Source of the DNA: Paucisalibacillus globulus DSM 18846
GTDB lineage: Bacteria; Bacillota; Bacilli; Bacillales; Amphibacillaceae
NCBI RefSeq assembly: GCF_000482485.1
Contig: NZ_AXVK01000027.1
Location: 1 to 64,000 of the forward strand
Length of the DNA: 64,000 bases
Direction: 5' to 3'
This document shows, piece after piece, positions 36,683-46,479 of this stretch; within the stretch, counting starts at the first letter, position 1; every line of letters begins with the position of its first letter. A program made the position numbers and the translations under genes. The notes beneath the pieces were generated by a model, which had not been told where the DNA came from, searched no databases, and saw only the letters and a list, made by a program, of their open reading frames with translations.

Positions 36683-37234
36683 CTACTTACTGATAATCTT
36701 TATTTCTTTAATAGGGAAATAAACAATATTTGTTGTTCCTATTATCTTTTCCATTGGAATAGCTCCCAGATGACGACTATCTGTACTATCTCTTCTATTA
36801 TCACCCATGACGAACAAATGTCCTTCTGGAACTATATCACTACCAATTGGTGTTTCTTGTAAGGTAAATGAATCGGTTAGAGATCCATCCACAATTATTT
36901 CTTTAAGTTCGTCTAAATACGGTTCATCATAAGGTATACCATTAATATATAAAGTGTCATCTCTATACTCAATATGGTCTCCTGGTAATCCAATCACACG
37001 TTTTATGTAATCCTCGCTCTCTGATTTATGAAATACGACGATATCAAATCTTTCAGGTTCCCCTATTTTTGTTACAATCATCCGTTCTTTATTTTGCAAA
37101 GTAGGTTCCATTGAATAGCCATTAACAACAACTGGAGTAAATAAAAAGGTCCGAATAATAAAAGCTATAACAATCGCTATAAAGAATGCCTTGATCCATT
37201 CGAAAATCACATTTTTGTTTTTTATATTTTCCAT
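36683..37234 (-). CDS. type I signal peptidase
   Basis: The 183-residue protein has one N-terminal transmembrane helix (about 14-32) and the catalytic Ser in NGYSMEPTL (near residue 42) and Lys in DYIKRVIGLPGD (near 78), followed by the conserved MGDNRRDSTDSR block. It removes signal peptides from exported proteins on the outer face of the membrane and belongs to the Sip group. I start at 37234, 5 nt after GGGGGAG; a GTG at 37240 is the alternative. It is monocistronic, so the particular Sip paralogue cannot be named. Confidence 0.92.
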   Translation of the reverse strand: MENIKNKNVIFEWIKAFFIAIVIAFIIRTFLFTPVVVNGYSMEPTLQNKERMIVTKIGEPERFDIVVFHKSESEDYIKRVIGLPGDHIEYRDDTLYINGIPYDEPYLDELKEIIVDGSLTDSFTLQETPIGSDIVPEGHLFVMGDNRRDSTDSRHLGAIPMEKIIGTTNIVYFPIKEIKIISK

Positions 37235-37316
37235 TCCCACTCCCCCACTCTTTATACTTCCACCCGTAAATCCAAAAATGATAATTCAAATTTAAAAGCA
37301 AAAGTTTTCCTTTCAC

Positions 37317-37726
37317 TTAAAAAGGAATTCCTTTTTGATTTCCTTTTTGAACAGAAACCCACTGGCCTAAAGCACCGCATTCTTTTTGTTGGCTAGTTAT
37401 GTCATTAAGAATAGAGTGCCTATTCCCTCGTTCCGTCTATTAGGATTTAAATACAGGACAAAAAGTTCACCAGAGGTATCACTAATCATTCCACCTCCAC
37501 CAGCACCTAAGACTACATCATTTTCCACAGCAACAAAATATCCTCCCCATTCCTTAGATGAATATGTAACCTCGTTTAATATTCTTTCATTATTATAATA
37601 ATCCTTTATTACTGTCTCGATATACTCCTTTGAGTAAATATCACTGTACGTTGCCCAATAGCCTTCTCTACAAACTTTTCCTATTCCTTCAACGTGAACA
37701 GGATTTGCTTTACAAATTTTTATCAT
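37317..37726 (-). pseudogene. GNAT acetyltransferase, frameshifted and truncated
   Basis: The first 109 residues form a good GNAT N-terminal half up to the acetyl-CoA loop NRRNEGIGTLFL, then stop. Shifting frame at that point continues the family sequence (LNDITSQQKECGALGQWVSVQ, then KGNQKGIPF) to a stop at 37317-37319, exactly before the usual FYEARGF end. So there is one frameshift near 37400 plus loss of the last helix and strand. The second stop argues against a mere sequencing error. Confidence 0.75.
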
Positions 37727-37820
37727 AAATAAATCCTCCTATTCCTTATTGAACTAATCTACCACTTAAGACAATAACCAAATTTTTTTACTAATGCATA
37801 CATTCAACAAAACCTTCCCT

Positions 37821-38615
37821 TTAAATCCACTCTTTTCCATGTTCCCTAATGAATTTAATATCCTCTTGATAATGTTCAATATGCCCTTCATCTATCATCT
37901 TTTGAAAAGCAATGTCACCTTCACTTGCTTTTCTTTTAATAGTTTTACATAATCCTTCTAATCGCAGCAATACCATTTCCAAATAATCATTTTCTATCTC
38001 CTCACCGTAGAATTCAAAAAACAATTTAATCCTTTGTTTAATACGGCCAACATGCTTTAAAGAATTATAATAAACAGCCTCACCTGCTTCAGAATGATAA
38101 ACTCTGCTTAAGGGGACGCAAGTGTATAGAGTATAGGCTATGTCCCAAAGTCTGGGACCAGGACCAGCAACATCAAAATCAATGATCCCTGTTGGTTTTT
38201 CACGATTAAAAATAATGTTGTATATTGCAAAATCATTATGACAAAGTATCTCATACGGGTGAGGAGTGTTATCTAGTGGTTCCCAGCTATCATCAAATGA
38301 AAAATCACTCACAGAATCATGATATTGACGGAGCATTTTCGCAATTTCTATTAAGACATTATTAGACCACATATATTCTTTTAACGGATAATTCCCAGCT
38401 TCTCCCTCAATAAAGGTTAATATTTCTCGCCCTATTCCATCAATCCCCAATAATTTTGGTGCATAGTTGAAATCTTTATTCTCCAGATGTTTTAATAACT
38501 TATGAATTTGGGGACTATCTGCTTTTAAGTTTCGTCGAACAGTATCACCCAATCGATAAACAGTAGAGACATTCCCTCCAGTTAGAACTTCTTCGTTTTC
38601 GTGATTTGACATCAT
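37821..38615 (-). CDS. APH-family phosphotransferase
   Basis: The 264-residue protein has the APH kinase fold with the catalytic loop ILCHNDFAIYNIIF near residue 122 and metal site GIIDFDVAGPGPRLWDIAY near 142. The nucleotide-binding region starts TGGNVSTVYRLGDTVRR. The catalytic Asp follows His-Asn rather than His-Gly, which is common in this subfamily. The physiological substrate is unknown. It lies among scattered accessory genes and has no partner. Confidence 0.85.
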   Translation of the reverse strand: MMSNHENEEVLTGGNVSTVYRLGDTVRRNLKADSPQIHKLLKHLENKDFNYAPKLLGIDGIGREILTFIEGEAGNYPLKEYMWSNNVLIEIAKMLRQYHDSVSDFSFDDSWEPLDNTPHPYEILCHNDFAIYNIIFNREKPTGIIDFDVAGPGPRLWDIAYTLYTCVPLSRVYHSEAGEAVYYNSLKHVGRIKQRIKLFFEFYGEEIENDYLEMVLLRLEGLCKTIKRKASEGDIAFQKMIDEGHIEHYQEDIKFIREHGKEWI

Positions 38616-38903
38616 AAATACTTCCTTCTTATGGTTTTTAAATCTTAAAACAAATCCGGCTTTCTGGATTACCCTGCCCCGTTCACAAAATCTTATTGTA
38701 CAAATAATGCATATCTTTTTTTGCTATTAGCACAATATTCGGAAACAAATTCTCAAAATAAAGACCATCATTAGGATGATCAATGGTTTGACTATTGTCG
38801 CCTATATTTTACGTACACTTCTTCATAAACTTATCATTTTCAAACTACATTTATTACAGAAATGTTAACTCGATACTGTTTCCATTCATTTTATCTAACA
38901 CCA

Positions 38904-39350
38904 TTACTTTATGTACCCAATCTTTTCTAATATTTTTTTGGACGTATAGTTTAAATTTGGTAAAGAATCTAAGGGAAAGTAAGCTAACTCCAAACTTTCT
39001 TGATCTTTATTTATTTTTCCAGTTACATCCAAAGCCTTGAATATAACAGTAGCATTATATATCTCGTCTCCATGAGGAAATTTATAATAAAATTCCTTAC
39101 CTGAAGCTACTCCTAATATTTCCAAGTGATTTGTAATAAGTCCTGTTTCTTCATACAACTCTTTTATGGCTGTCTCTTCAAAGCTATCCCCTAACTCCAT
39201 ACCCCCGCCAGGGATTCCCCAATCGTGTGTGTCTGAACGTAATTGTAATAATAATTCATTCTCATTATTTATCACAATTATTGCTGAACCAGGAGCAATA
39301 ATTGGTCTTGTACCAATAACACTTCTAAGTAATTGAATATAATTCATCAT
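38904..39350 (-). CDS. Nudix hydrolase
   Basis: The 148-residue protein carries the Nudix box as GGGMELGDSFEETAIKELYEETG near residue 57; the usual Arg of the REUxEE core is Lys here, a tolerated change. The preceding LLLQLRSDTHDWGIPGG and the final DLSLPNL-like region fit the MutT/ADP-ribose branch. The substrate cannot be read. Start lies after AAGGAGAA. It follows no clear operon partner. Confidence 0.87.
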   Translation of the reverse strand: MMNYIQLLRSVIGTRPIIAPGSAIIVINNENELLLQLRSDTHDWGIPGGGMELGDSFEETAIKELYEETGLITNHLEILGVASGKEFYYKFPHGDEIYNATVIFKALDVTGKINKDQESLELAYFPLDSLPNLNYTSKKILEKIGYIK

Positions 39351-39756
39351 TTTCTCCTTTAATTGAATATAACCTTACTTCTACAATTCTTCCTACTGAA
39401 TAACAATCCTTCTTTTACTAAACAACCCTGTTAGCATTTATGAAAAATTGAAATCTATCTAGGGAGTTGGAGAATGTAATTTTCAAAACTTTTAATTATA
39501 TTCTAACATAAAATAACATCGACCATTAAGTTTTAATAAAGGTGAGAATTGACATACCAATTAGCGATTAAATTAACGCCTATGTATCTGCACAAAGAGA
39601 TTATATATTGTTACAATGCTATTATGAGATGCTGCTAAATTATGCTAATCCATAGAAATTCCATAGTATCTTTACAAGTTATTCATATCGCTTGCAGTCC
39701 AGTCTATGCTAAAATAGCAACTATAATTAGAAAACTAACCGAAAGGAAAATACATC
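39351..39756. other. intergenic gap between the Nudix gene and yuiD
   Basis: This 406-bp AT-rich gap separates two divergent genes. It contains TTGACA at 39549-39554 without a convincing -10 box at the right distance, and TATGCTAAAAT at 39706-39716, which could be the yuiD -10 region. I see no RNA motif, repeat or supported open frame. Confidence 0.5.
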
Positions 39757-40230
39757 ATGGCACTTTTTTCAAACTTTCCAATTACAGCAGCACTTGCAGC
39801 AATTATCTTTGCACAGGTTGTCAAAATACCGATTCATTTTATTGCAACGAGAGAATTCTTACCTGGTCTAGCGTTTAGTACTGGTGGTATGCCTAGTAGC
39901 CATTCAGCGGCAGTATCTGCACTATCAACAGCAATTGGCATAATAGAGGGATTTGGATCAACCTTATTTGCTGTAGCTGCCGTATTTAGCGTTATAACCA
40001 TGTATGATGCTTCTGGAGTACGTAGACAAGCTGGAAAACATGCAACCGTTCTTAATCAATTAGTTGGAGATTTTCAATTATTTATTGATGGAGCAAAAAA
40101 CTGGGAGAATAAAGAAACATACGAAAGAAGAGAGCAATTAAAAGAATTACTTGGACATAAACCAATAGAAGTCTTTTTTGGAGCAATAACAGGAATATTA
40201 GTCGCAATCATACTTTTTCAACTTTATTAA
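39757..40230 (+). CDS. yuiD: YuiD, divergent PAP2-family membrane protein
   Basis: The 157-residue integral membrane protein has the divergent PAP2 signature AQVVKIPIHFIATREF near residue 19, GGMPSSHSAAVSALSTAIG near 46 and SVITMYDASGVRRQAGKHA near 80, the three motifs of the phosphatidate phosphatase-like active site. Substrate is unknown. It faces yuiC and yuiB across the tandem repeat array, as these genes neighbour each other in B. subtilis. AAAGGAAA precedes the ATG. Confidence 0.92.
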   Translation: MALFSNFPITAALAAIIFAQVVKIPIHFIATREFLPGLAFSTGGMPSSHSAAVSALSTAIGIIEGFGSTLFAVAAVFSVITMYDASGVRRQAGKHATVLNQLVGDFQLFIDGAKNWENKETYERREQLKELLGHKPIEVFFGAITGILVAIILFQLY

Positions 40231-40370
40231 AAAAGATGTTTTTCTAAAAGTTTGATGGTTATTATTATCACAGTTGATGAAAACTGCGCAGTAACTACTG
40301 TAAACATTTTTTAGCTGAAATTTTCCTATAAAAATACAGTTTTCCGCTGTTAAGGTCTAAGAGCGCGCAA

Positions 40371-40660
40371 GACCATGCAACAAAATCAGGAAAACATGAG
40401 CCCTCTTATACTGAGCATGTGACCAATTCGGGAAAACATGAGCCCTCACAGCCAGAACATGTGACCGATTCGGGAAATCATAGGTCTCACAGTCAGAACA
40501 TGCGACCGATTCTGGTAAACATAAGCCCTCACAGTCAGAACATGCGACCGATTCGAGAAATCATGGGCCCTCGCAGACAGCTCATGCGACCAATTTGGGA
40601 AATCATAGGCCCGATCATACAAATCATCTGACCAATTCGGGAAATCATAGTCCTTGCCAC
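40371..40660. repeat. 42-bp tandem repeat array
   Basis: Seven head-to-tail copies of a roughly 42-bp unit follow yuiD. Marked by GACC, they start at 40371, 40421, 40463, 40504, 40546, 40588 and 40630, with spacings of 50, 42, 41, 42, 42 and 42 bp. The unit is approximately GACCGATTCGGGAAATCA, TGGGCCCTCACAGTCAG, AACATGC. It contains the palindromes CCGATTCGG and GGGCCC. The first copy carries an 8-bp insertion. The remaining bases of the gap (40231-40370) hold nothing I recognise. Confidence 0.85.
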
Positions 40661-40707
40661 TGCGCACTTTATACAATGTGTAATTAACATTTTTTTTGAA
40701 AATAGCT

Positions 40708-40747
40708 ATAAAAAAAGAGAGGAAGCTTGTTTGCTTACCTCTCTTTA
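40708..40747 (-). terminator. yuiC terminator
   Basis: On the minus strand AGAGAGGTAAGC and GCTTCCTCTCT pair, followed by a seven-T run. Confidence 0.9.
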
Positions 40748-40754
40748 CATATGA

Positions 40755-41447
40755 TTAGCTCTTATTCATTTGTTCCCGAAATACTTGAAGTGCTTTATTC
40801 TCATTAAGATTAAGAAGAGCTTCCTCTGTGAGTACGCCATTCCCTTTTTCAATTATATAAACATCCACTTCACGTTTTCCCCACTGGGAATAGACATCTT
40901 CAATAGAATGAAAATATAAGTCTATTTTATTCCCATTGATAGCGCCACCCTTATCGGCCACAACACCGAACCCATAATCCGGAATCCACATAATGGTACC
41001 AACTGGATAAACAGTTAAATCTGCTGCGATTGTAGAATATAGGTCCCGCTTTACTTTCACACCAGAGTACGTAATTCCATATTGAGGGTGATCTGATGTT
41101 TTGCCAGTTGATTCTACCCCAGCGGTGTATCCAGTTGCCACTACTGTAGCCTTCGGGTAGTTGTCTATATTAATAACTTCTTCAACTGTTTTAGGTCCTT
41201 CTATTTGTTCACTAGAAATGTATTTCTTTTGCTTTTTTAGCACTTTAAATTCTTTTTCCTGTAAAGCTATCTTTCTATATTCTGCTTGTCCGGCATAAAA
41301 AACATTTGCAGATACGTTATGATCTTTCTTTAGCATTAACCCAAAATCAGCATAGGTAACATTTGAAATACTTGATAATGTTGCCCAGAATGCTAGTAAA
41401 AACAGGCTTGTCATGCCAATTCTTCGTAAAATGTTACTGATTTTCAA
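40755..41447 (-). CDS. yuiC: YuiC, 3D-domain cell-wall protein
   Basis: The 230-residue exported protein has an N-terminal hydrophobic segment (residues about 10-33) and a C-terminal 3D domain, named after its three Asp residues: [20 protein letters not shown] near residue 112, [25 protein letters not shown] and KIDLYFHS. 3D domains are related to MltA-type lytic transglycosylases and to resuscitation (Rpf/Sps) proteins; B. subtilis YuiC has been described as a stationary-phase survival muralytic enzyme. It lies 87 bp after yuiB. Confidence 0.93.
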   Translation of the reverse strand: MKISNILRRIGMTSLFLLAFWATLSSISNVTYADFGLMLKKDHNVSANVFYAGQAEYRKIALQEKEFKVLKKQKKYISSEQIEGPKTVEEVINIDNYPKATVVATGYTAGVESTGKTSDHPQYGITYSGVKVKRDLYSTIAADLTVYPVGTIMWIPDYGFGVVADKGGAINGNKIDLYFHSIEDVYSQWGKREVDVYIIEKGNGVLTEEALLNLNENKALQVFREQMNKS

Positions 41448-41534
41448 ATAACAACACCTCTCTGGGTGTCATCATTTCCAATCTAGTAAGATTTTATGCA
41501 TATTAGATAGAAATCTAATTTATAAAGATTTAAA

Positions 41535-41846
41535 TTAAAACATTTGATAACCACTTTTTCGTAAAAATTTAATTACAATACCAGAAACGATAGTGCCTAA
41601 AAATCCAGATGTTAATATTACAATATCCCAACCATTTATCGAGAACAACTCTGAAAAAGCTTTAGAAATTGACTCACCAGGAGACGTGAAATAGTCACCC
41701 ATCGGAATCTTATCGACAATAAATAGTACAATGAATGGATAAACAAACGCCATTAACCATGTTTTTCTAAGTAGCATATTTAAGATAAAAGCAATACCAA
41801 AAAATATGACAAAAAATAAGATAACAGAAACAATTAATTGAATCAA
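41535..41846 (-). CDS. yuiB: YuiB membrane protein
   Basis: The 103-residue protein has three hydrophobic segments and the conserved FFGIAFILNMLLRKTWLMAFVYP start, which I recognise as YuiB. Its function is unknown. It precedes yuiC in the same direction as in B. subtilis, and lies after the yumB terminator, so it likely has its own promoter. Confidence 0.82.
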   Translation of the reverse strand: MIQLIVSVILFFVIFFGIAFILNMLLRKTWLMAFVYPFIVLFIVDKIPMGDYFTSPGESISKAFSELFSINGWDIVILTSGFLGTIVSGIVIKFLRKSGYQMF

Positions 41847-41906
41847 TGTATGTATTCTCCTTTGTTAATTCACTTTCGCACAACCTAATTCTATAAGGAT
41901 TTCAAT

Positions 41907-41941
41907 AAAAAAGCAAAGACTAGGGTACGGTCTTTGCTCCT
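41907..41941 (-). terminator. yumB terminator
   Basis: On the minus strand GAGCAAAGACC and GTCTTTGCTT pair around GTACCCTA and end in a T-run, 27 bp after the yumB stop. Confidence 0.87.
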
Positions 41942-41967
41942 TATTCTTATATGATTATTCGAAAGAC

Positions 41968-43182
41968 TTAATAAAAGAAATTAAATTTACCTTTTTTAAG
42001 CAATAGTCCAACTCCACCTAGTTTTAATAGGTAACGGTTATCAGACATCTTCTTCATGAATGTTGCTTTCCAGCCAAATAGTTTCTTATCACCAAATACA
42101 ACACCCATAGCATCGTTGTGGCCTAGTGAAGCTAATGTACCTAGTGGTTTATACTCGAAACCTTCTAAATGTTCTTGGCCTTTAACAAGTGCAGTAACAT
42201 TATGTGCAACAGTTGCAGATTGTTGAATTGCTATTTGTGCAGTTGGAGGGAATGGTCTTCCACTCTCTTCGTTCATAATTAATGCACAATCTCCAATAAC
42301 AAATACATTATCATATTCAGGAGAACGCATGTCAGGACGAACCTGAATCTTTCCACGATTATGTTCAAATCCAGAATCTGCTACTACTGAACTAGCTTTA
42401 ACACCAGCAGCCCAAATAGTTGTTAAAGTTGAAACTTCATTTAACTTACCATCTTTTTCATAGACAACACCATCGGCTTTAGCCTCTTTTAACAATGCAC
42501 CTGTAACAAATTCCACACCACGAGCTTCAAGTGAGTTCATAGCATATTCTATTAGTTCTGGATCAAATCCAGGAAGTACAGTTGGTGCACCTTCTACATT
42601 TATAATTCGTACAAGAGATTTATCAATATCATATTCCTTACATAGCTCTGGAACCTTATTAGCTAATTCACCAACAAACTCAATTCCAGTAAATCCGCCA
42701 CCACCAACAACAATGTTTAGGCGAGCAGGATTCTTATCCTGATGATATTGTGCAAAGTTGTATTCTAAATGTTCTCTAATTAAACGAGAAGAGTTAATAT
42801 CATTGATCATGAATGCATTTTCTTCAAGCCCTGGAATACCGAATGTTGCTGATTCAAATCCTAAACCAATAACAAGGTAATCATACTCTAATTCACCATT
42901 TTCAAGTTTAACTTTATTCTCTTTAGGATTAATTTCAAGAACAGTGTCTTGAACAAAGTTAACTCGGTTTTGCTTGATAACATCTTTAATTGAAATTCTA
43001 GCTTGATCTTGATGAACTGTTCCAGCTGAAACTTCATGTAACCATGTAGTTTGGTAATGATAGTCATTCTTATTAACTAGTGTAATGTTTGCTTCGTTTG
43101 CACCTAGCGACTTCTGTAATTTAACAGTAGTCATGATTCCTCCGTAGCCAGCACCCAAAACAACGATGTTAGGCTTCTTCAT
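41968..43182 (-). CDS. yumB: type II NADH dehydrogenase-like flavoprotein YumB
   Basis: The 404-residue FAD protein has the N-terminal Rossmann motif [17 protein letters not shown], the second dinucleotide motif [18 protein letters not shown] near residue 155 for NAD(P)H and the FAD-phosphate motif [12 protein letters not shown] near 295. Such enzymes pass electrons from NADH to menaquinone without pumping protons. The C-terminal amphipathic part ([10 protein letters not shown]...[12 protein letters not shown]) would bind the membrane. Synteny with yuiB and yumC supports the YumB assignment. Confidence 0.93.
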   Translation of the reverse strand: MKKPNIVVLGAGYGGIMTTVKLQKSLGANEANITLVNKNDYHYQTTWLHEVSAGTVHQDQARISIKDVIKQNRVNFVQDTVLEINPKENKVKLENGELEYDYLVIGLGFESATFGIPGLEENAFMINDINSSRLIREHLEYNFAQYHQDKNPARLNIVVGGGGFTGIEFVGELANKVPELCKEYDIDKSLVRIINVEGAPTVLPGFDPELIEYAMNSLEARGVEFVTGALLKEAKADGVVYEKDGKLNEVSTLTTIWAAGVKASSVVADSGFEHNRGKIQVRPDMRSPEYDNVFVIGDCALIMNEESGRPFPPTAQIAIQQSATVAHNVTALVKGQEHLEGFEYKPLGTLASLGHNDAMGVVFGDKKLFGWKATFMKKMSDNRYLLKLGGVGLLLKKGKFNFFY

Positions 43183-43455
43183 TCATCATCACATCCATCT
43201 TTTAAATTTATTATTTTATTATCGTGTATGTGACATTTTTCACGAATATAGATAAAAAAAGATAAAAACTACTCTTTAAATAAATGTCACATAACTGTAA
43301 TATGTTGTCCATCCTATATAATAGACCTTTTAACTAGAATTTTCAAGCCTAAAAATTACTTGAAATACTTCCCATCCTAAAGACTGATAAATTACAAGTG
43401 TTGGCTTTTTGTGTTACTATATTAGTGGTATTTTTTTCTAAGGAGGTTTTCATTT

Positions 43456-44445
43456 ATGTCGGACAAAGTATTCGATGTTACCATTATTGGCGCGGGACCA
43501 GCCGGTTTATTCACAGCATTCTATGGCGGCATGCGTCAAGCAAGTGTTAAAATTATTGAAAGTTTACCACATACTGGTGGGCAATTAACGGCCCTATATC
43601 CAGAAAAGTATATATATGATATTGCTGGCTTTCCAAAGATACGAGCACAAGAATTAATAGATAATTTAGAAGAACAAGCTAAAATGTTTGATCCCACAAT
43701 TGTATTAGGGCAATCCATTGAAACGGTAGAACGATTAGAAGACCAATCCTTTAAATTAACTTCTAACACAGGTGACGTTCATTATACAAAAACAATCATC
43801 ATAACAGCAGGAAACGGTGCCTTCCAACCTCGAAGGTTAAATATCAATAATTCCGAAGAATTTGAAGGAATTAATCTTCATTATTACGTAAAGGATATGA
43901 ACCGCTTTAAAGATAAAAAGGTCGCTATCCTAGGTGGCGGAGATTCGGCTGTTGATTGGGCAATGATGCTAGAACCAATCGCGGAGAAAGTATACTTAAT
44001 CCACCGTCGTAATGAGTTTAGAGCTCATGAACATAGTGTCGAGAAGTTAATGAATTCTAACGTGGATGTTATTACACCATTTGCTCCAAGTGATATTGTT
44101 ACTTCTAATAAAATAGATAAGATTTCATTAGAAGAAGTAAAAGGTGATAGAAAAATGGATCTAGAAATAGATGATGTCATCTGTAATTACGGCTTTATTT
44201 CATCATTAGGTCCAATTAAAGACTGGGGACTAGAAATAGAAAAAAATAGTATTGTTGTTAACACGAAAATGGAAACAACTATTCCTGGAATCTATGCAGC
44301 TGGTGATATCTGCACTTTCCCTGGAAAAATTAAATTAATCGCAACAGGATTTGGTGAAGGCCCGACCGCTATCAACAATGCTAAGCAATATATTGATCCA
44401 AAAGCAAGAGTACAACCAAAGCATTCTACTAGTATGTTTGAATAG
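43456..44445 (+). CDS. yumC: ferredoxin--NADP+ reductase, thioredoxin reductase-like (YumC)
   Basis: The 329-residue flavoprotein has [20 protein letters not shown] at the N-terminus, [20 protein letters not shown] near 41, the NADPH motif [17 protein letters not shown] near 155 and [14 protein letters not shown] near 277. It lacks the CxxC of thioredoxin reductase, as expected for this FNR group, which reduces ferredoxin/flavodoxin. Length matches YumC (332). AAGGAGG precedes the start. Confidence 0.96.
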   Translation: MSDKVFDVTIIGAGPAGLFTAFYGGMRQASVKIIESLPHTGGQLTALYPEKYIYDIAGFPKIRAQELIDNLEEQAKMFDPTIVLGQSIETVERLEDQSFKLTSNTGDVHYTKTIIITAGNGAFQPRRLNINNSEEFEGINLHYYVKDMNRFKDKKVAILGGGDSAVDWAMMLEPIAEKVYLIHRRNEFRAHEHSVEKLMNSNVDVITPFAPSDIVTSNKIDKISLEEVKGDRKMDLEIDDVICNYGFISSLGPIKDWGLEIEKNSIVVNTKMETTIPGIYAAGDICTFPGKIKLIATGFGEGPTAINNAKQYIDPKARVQPKHSTSMFE

Positions 44446-44523
44446 TGAGTACCATTAAATCGTTGTAATGTTTTTTTGATATATGATATTTTTCACAGAC
44501 TTTACAGGTAATGTTCAGAAAAC

Positions 44524-44566
44524 AAAAAAGCATGGATAGGATGATTAAGTCCCTATCCATGCTTTT
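44524..44566. terminator. bidirectional terminator between yumC and yutM
   Basis: AAAAGCATGGATAGG and CCTATCCATGCTTTT form a 15-bp stem around ATGATTAAGTC. It ends 4 bp from the yutM stop codon. Confidence 0.93.
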
Positions 44567-44570
44567 ATCA

Positions 44571-44927
44571 TTAACATTTTTCAGGTGCACCCACCGTTTC
44601 CTTTGTACGGAACGATGAACCACATCCACAAGATAAAACGGCATTTGGATTATCAATACTAAATCCGCCACCCATTAAATTTTGTTTAAAATCAATTGTT
44701 GTTCCCTCAATTACAGGGATATCTGGTTTATGGATAATCACTGGAATTCCGTTAATAACCTGCACGAGATCCAACTCTTCATTAAGTTCTTCATCAAAAC
44801 CAAGGGAATAAGATAATCCGCTACACCCTCCACCTTTTACACCAAAGCGAAGGCGTGCACTACCTGATTCATCCTTCATCATTTCTTTTATTTGGAGACT
44901 AGCATTATCTGTTAGCGATATAACCAT
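44571..44927 (-). CDS. yutM: A-type Fe-S cluster carrier (HesB/IscA family)
   Basis: The 118-residue scaffold has the three conserved cluster Cys: GGGCSGL near residue 40 and CGCGSSF near 105. The opening ISLTDNASLQIKEMM is usual for the IscA/SufA/ErpA group. It passes Fe-S clusters to apo-enzymes. I start at the ATG at 44927, 7 nt after AGGAGG; a longer in-frame start at 44972 runs over this site. It follows dapF at 62 bp on the same strand. Together with yutI and suf it is part of the Fe-S machinery in this window. Confidence 0.93.
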   Translation of the reverse strand: MVISLTDNASLQIKEMMKDESGSARLRFGVKGGGCSGLSYSLGFDEELNEELDLVQVINGIPVIIHKPDIPVIEGTTIDFKQNLMGGGFSIDNPNAVLSCGCGSSFRTKETVGAPEKC

Positions 44928-44989
44928 CTTAATTCCTCCTAAATACATGCTCTTATTATAACTAGTATACATACGGATCTAATCTGTTT

Positions 44990-45862
44990 TCAACCATTAG
45001 GATTTAAAGTTTCATAATAATAGGAACCAGTTGCAATAACCTTGGCCTCCCCGGTCATCCATACTGAACCATCTTCATCCCATTTTATAAATAGATCTCC
45101 ACCTTGCAGGTGAACTGTTATTAATGTATTCTTTCTAATATAATTATTTAAAGTTGCTGCAACGACTGCTGCACACGCACCGGTGCCACACGCCTCTGTA
45201 ATACCTGAACCACGTTCCCATACTCGAAAGTTCAGTTCATTCTCATTAACCACTTCTACAAACTCTACATTTACTCTTTCTGGAAAACGAAGGTCCTTTT
45301 CAATCGTTTCACCTAATTCATAAAGTGGAGCTTCCTCGATATCATGAACAAAAAAGACTGCATGAGGATTTCCCATAGAAACAGTAGTTACATTTAGATT
45401 ATGGCCATTTATTTCAAACGGTTCATTAACCACTTGTTCCAAGTCCTCTCCAACCATCGGAATATTCGAGCGTCTTAATCTTGGTTTCCCCATGTCAATA
45501 GTAACATCCTTAACTTTATCATCATCAACTATAACTTCAGCATGAACAATTCCTGACTTAGTCTCTATTCGAAATTGTTTTTGAGTTACAATCTCTGTTT
45601 CGTAAGCATATCTGGCAGTACACCTGAGCCCATTACCACAATTCATTCCTTCTGATCCATCTTTATTAAATATACGCATTCCAACTTCTGCATTTTTAGT
45701 CGGATGAATTAGAATCATACCATCAGAACCTATGCCAGTACTAACATTGGAAACTTTCACTGTAACATCGGATAATATCTCTTCCTCTAGTTTAAACTTA
45801 AATAAATCAAGGTATATATAATTATTACCTAAGGCATGCATCTTGGTGAAAGGTATTTCCAT
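44990..45862 (-). CDS. dapF: diaminopimelate epimerase
   Basis: The roughly 290-residue enzyme converts LL- to meso-diaminopimelate for cell wall and lysine synthesis. The two catalytic Cys lie in MNCGNGLRCTARY (near residue 74) and EACGTGACAAVVA (near 221). The opening FTKMHALGNNYIYLD is typical. I start at 45862, 7 nt after GAGGGA; a GTG at 45877 overlaps the previous gene's stop. The distance to yuzD is 11 bp, so they are cotranscribed. Confidence 0.95.
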   Translation of the reverse strand: MEIPFTKMHALGNNYIYLDLFKFKLEEEILSDVTVKVSNVSTGIGSDGMILIHPTKNAEVGMRIFNKDGSEGMNCGNGLRCTARYAYETEIVTQKQFRIETKSGIVHAEVIVDDDKVKDVTIDMGKPRLRRSNIPMVGEDLEQVVNEPFEINGHNLNVTTVSMGNPHAVFFVHDIEEAPLYELGETIEKDLRFPERVNVEFVEVVNENELNFRVWERGSGITEACGTGACAAVVAATLNNYIRKNTLITVHLQGGDLFIKWDEDGSVWMTGEAKVIATGSYYYETLNPNG

Positions 45863-45873
45863 TTTAAATTCCC

Positions 45874-46212
45874 TCACTTCATTTTTTCTAATAACTGCAC
45901 ATTTCGCTGTTCTAATGCTTTATAGATGGTTTTTAAACGTGGAATCCCTTCTGCCACCATGTCGTTATTGACAAAAATGATTGGATAAAATAGATCCTCT
46001 TCTGCTATTCTTTCCACAAACTCTTTATGTTTTTCTTCTTCCTGTAGTTGATTTATATCAATATATAGATAACTAATTCGATCAGATTCATATTTTCGTG
46101 ATATTGCAGCCTGAATCCATTCATAAGTATCCTTAGAACCCGGAGCACCGACACAACTAGCACAAATTTGTTCTGCACCATACACCGTTATTAAGATTTC
46201 TTTATCGTTCAT
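45874..46212 (-). CDS. yuzD: YuzD, DUF1462 thioredoxin-like protein
   Basis: The 112-residue protein begins with a thioredoxin-like segment, ILITVYGAEQICASCVGAPGSKDTYEWIQ, with a CASC motif. The middle EEDLFYPIIFVNNDMVAEGIP fits the usual cis-Pro turn of small thioredoxin folds. This matches the YuzD/DUF1462 family, whose role is unknown; it is upstream of dapF with an 11-bp gap. Start is preceded by GGGAGGGG. Confidence 0.87.
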   Translation of the reverse strand: MNDKEILITVYGAEQICASCVGAPGSKDTYEWIQAAISRKYESDRISYLYIDINQLQEEEKHKEFVERIAEEDLFYPIIFVNNDMVAEGIPRLKTIYKALEQRNVQLLEKMK

Positions 46213-46331
46213 TTAAAACGCCCCTCCCCAAAATTATTAGTTTCTTTTATTTTACAAAATCTTAGTATAAAGATAAAATAATAATGACTACAATTTAAGA
46301 GATAACATAATTGGTTCAAAATCCATATTGG

Positions 46332-46410
46332 GCAAACTTACATTCACTCTTCTTTTAGTGAATTTGTTAGTTTTACTTATTATGTAGCGAAAGTTTAATA
46401 CTTTCCCACG
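46332..46410 (-). repeat. two-hairpin interspersed repeat, copy 4
   Basis: A diverged copy: AAACTTACATTCACT...AGTGAATTTGTTAGTTTT forms the first hairpin and GAAAGT...ACTTTC the second. The linker reads TTATGTAGC instead of TTATGTCGGC. It lies between the divergent yuzD and yutI genes. Confidence 0.7.
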
Positions 46411-46479
46411 AGTAAAATAAAGAATAGATTTTTTAAGGCTACACCTTTATAATGAGAATAGGAAAGGAGAAGATGGATA

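Noticed and set aside
40371-40660. CRISPR array
   Set aside because: The 42-bp units follow head to tail with no unique spacers, and no cas genes are near.
40419-40676. Small proteins on both strands within the tandem repeat
   Set aside because: The open frames arise because the period is near a multiple of three; one 41-bp unit breaks the frame, there is no ribosome binding site, and composition is unlike neighbouring genes.
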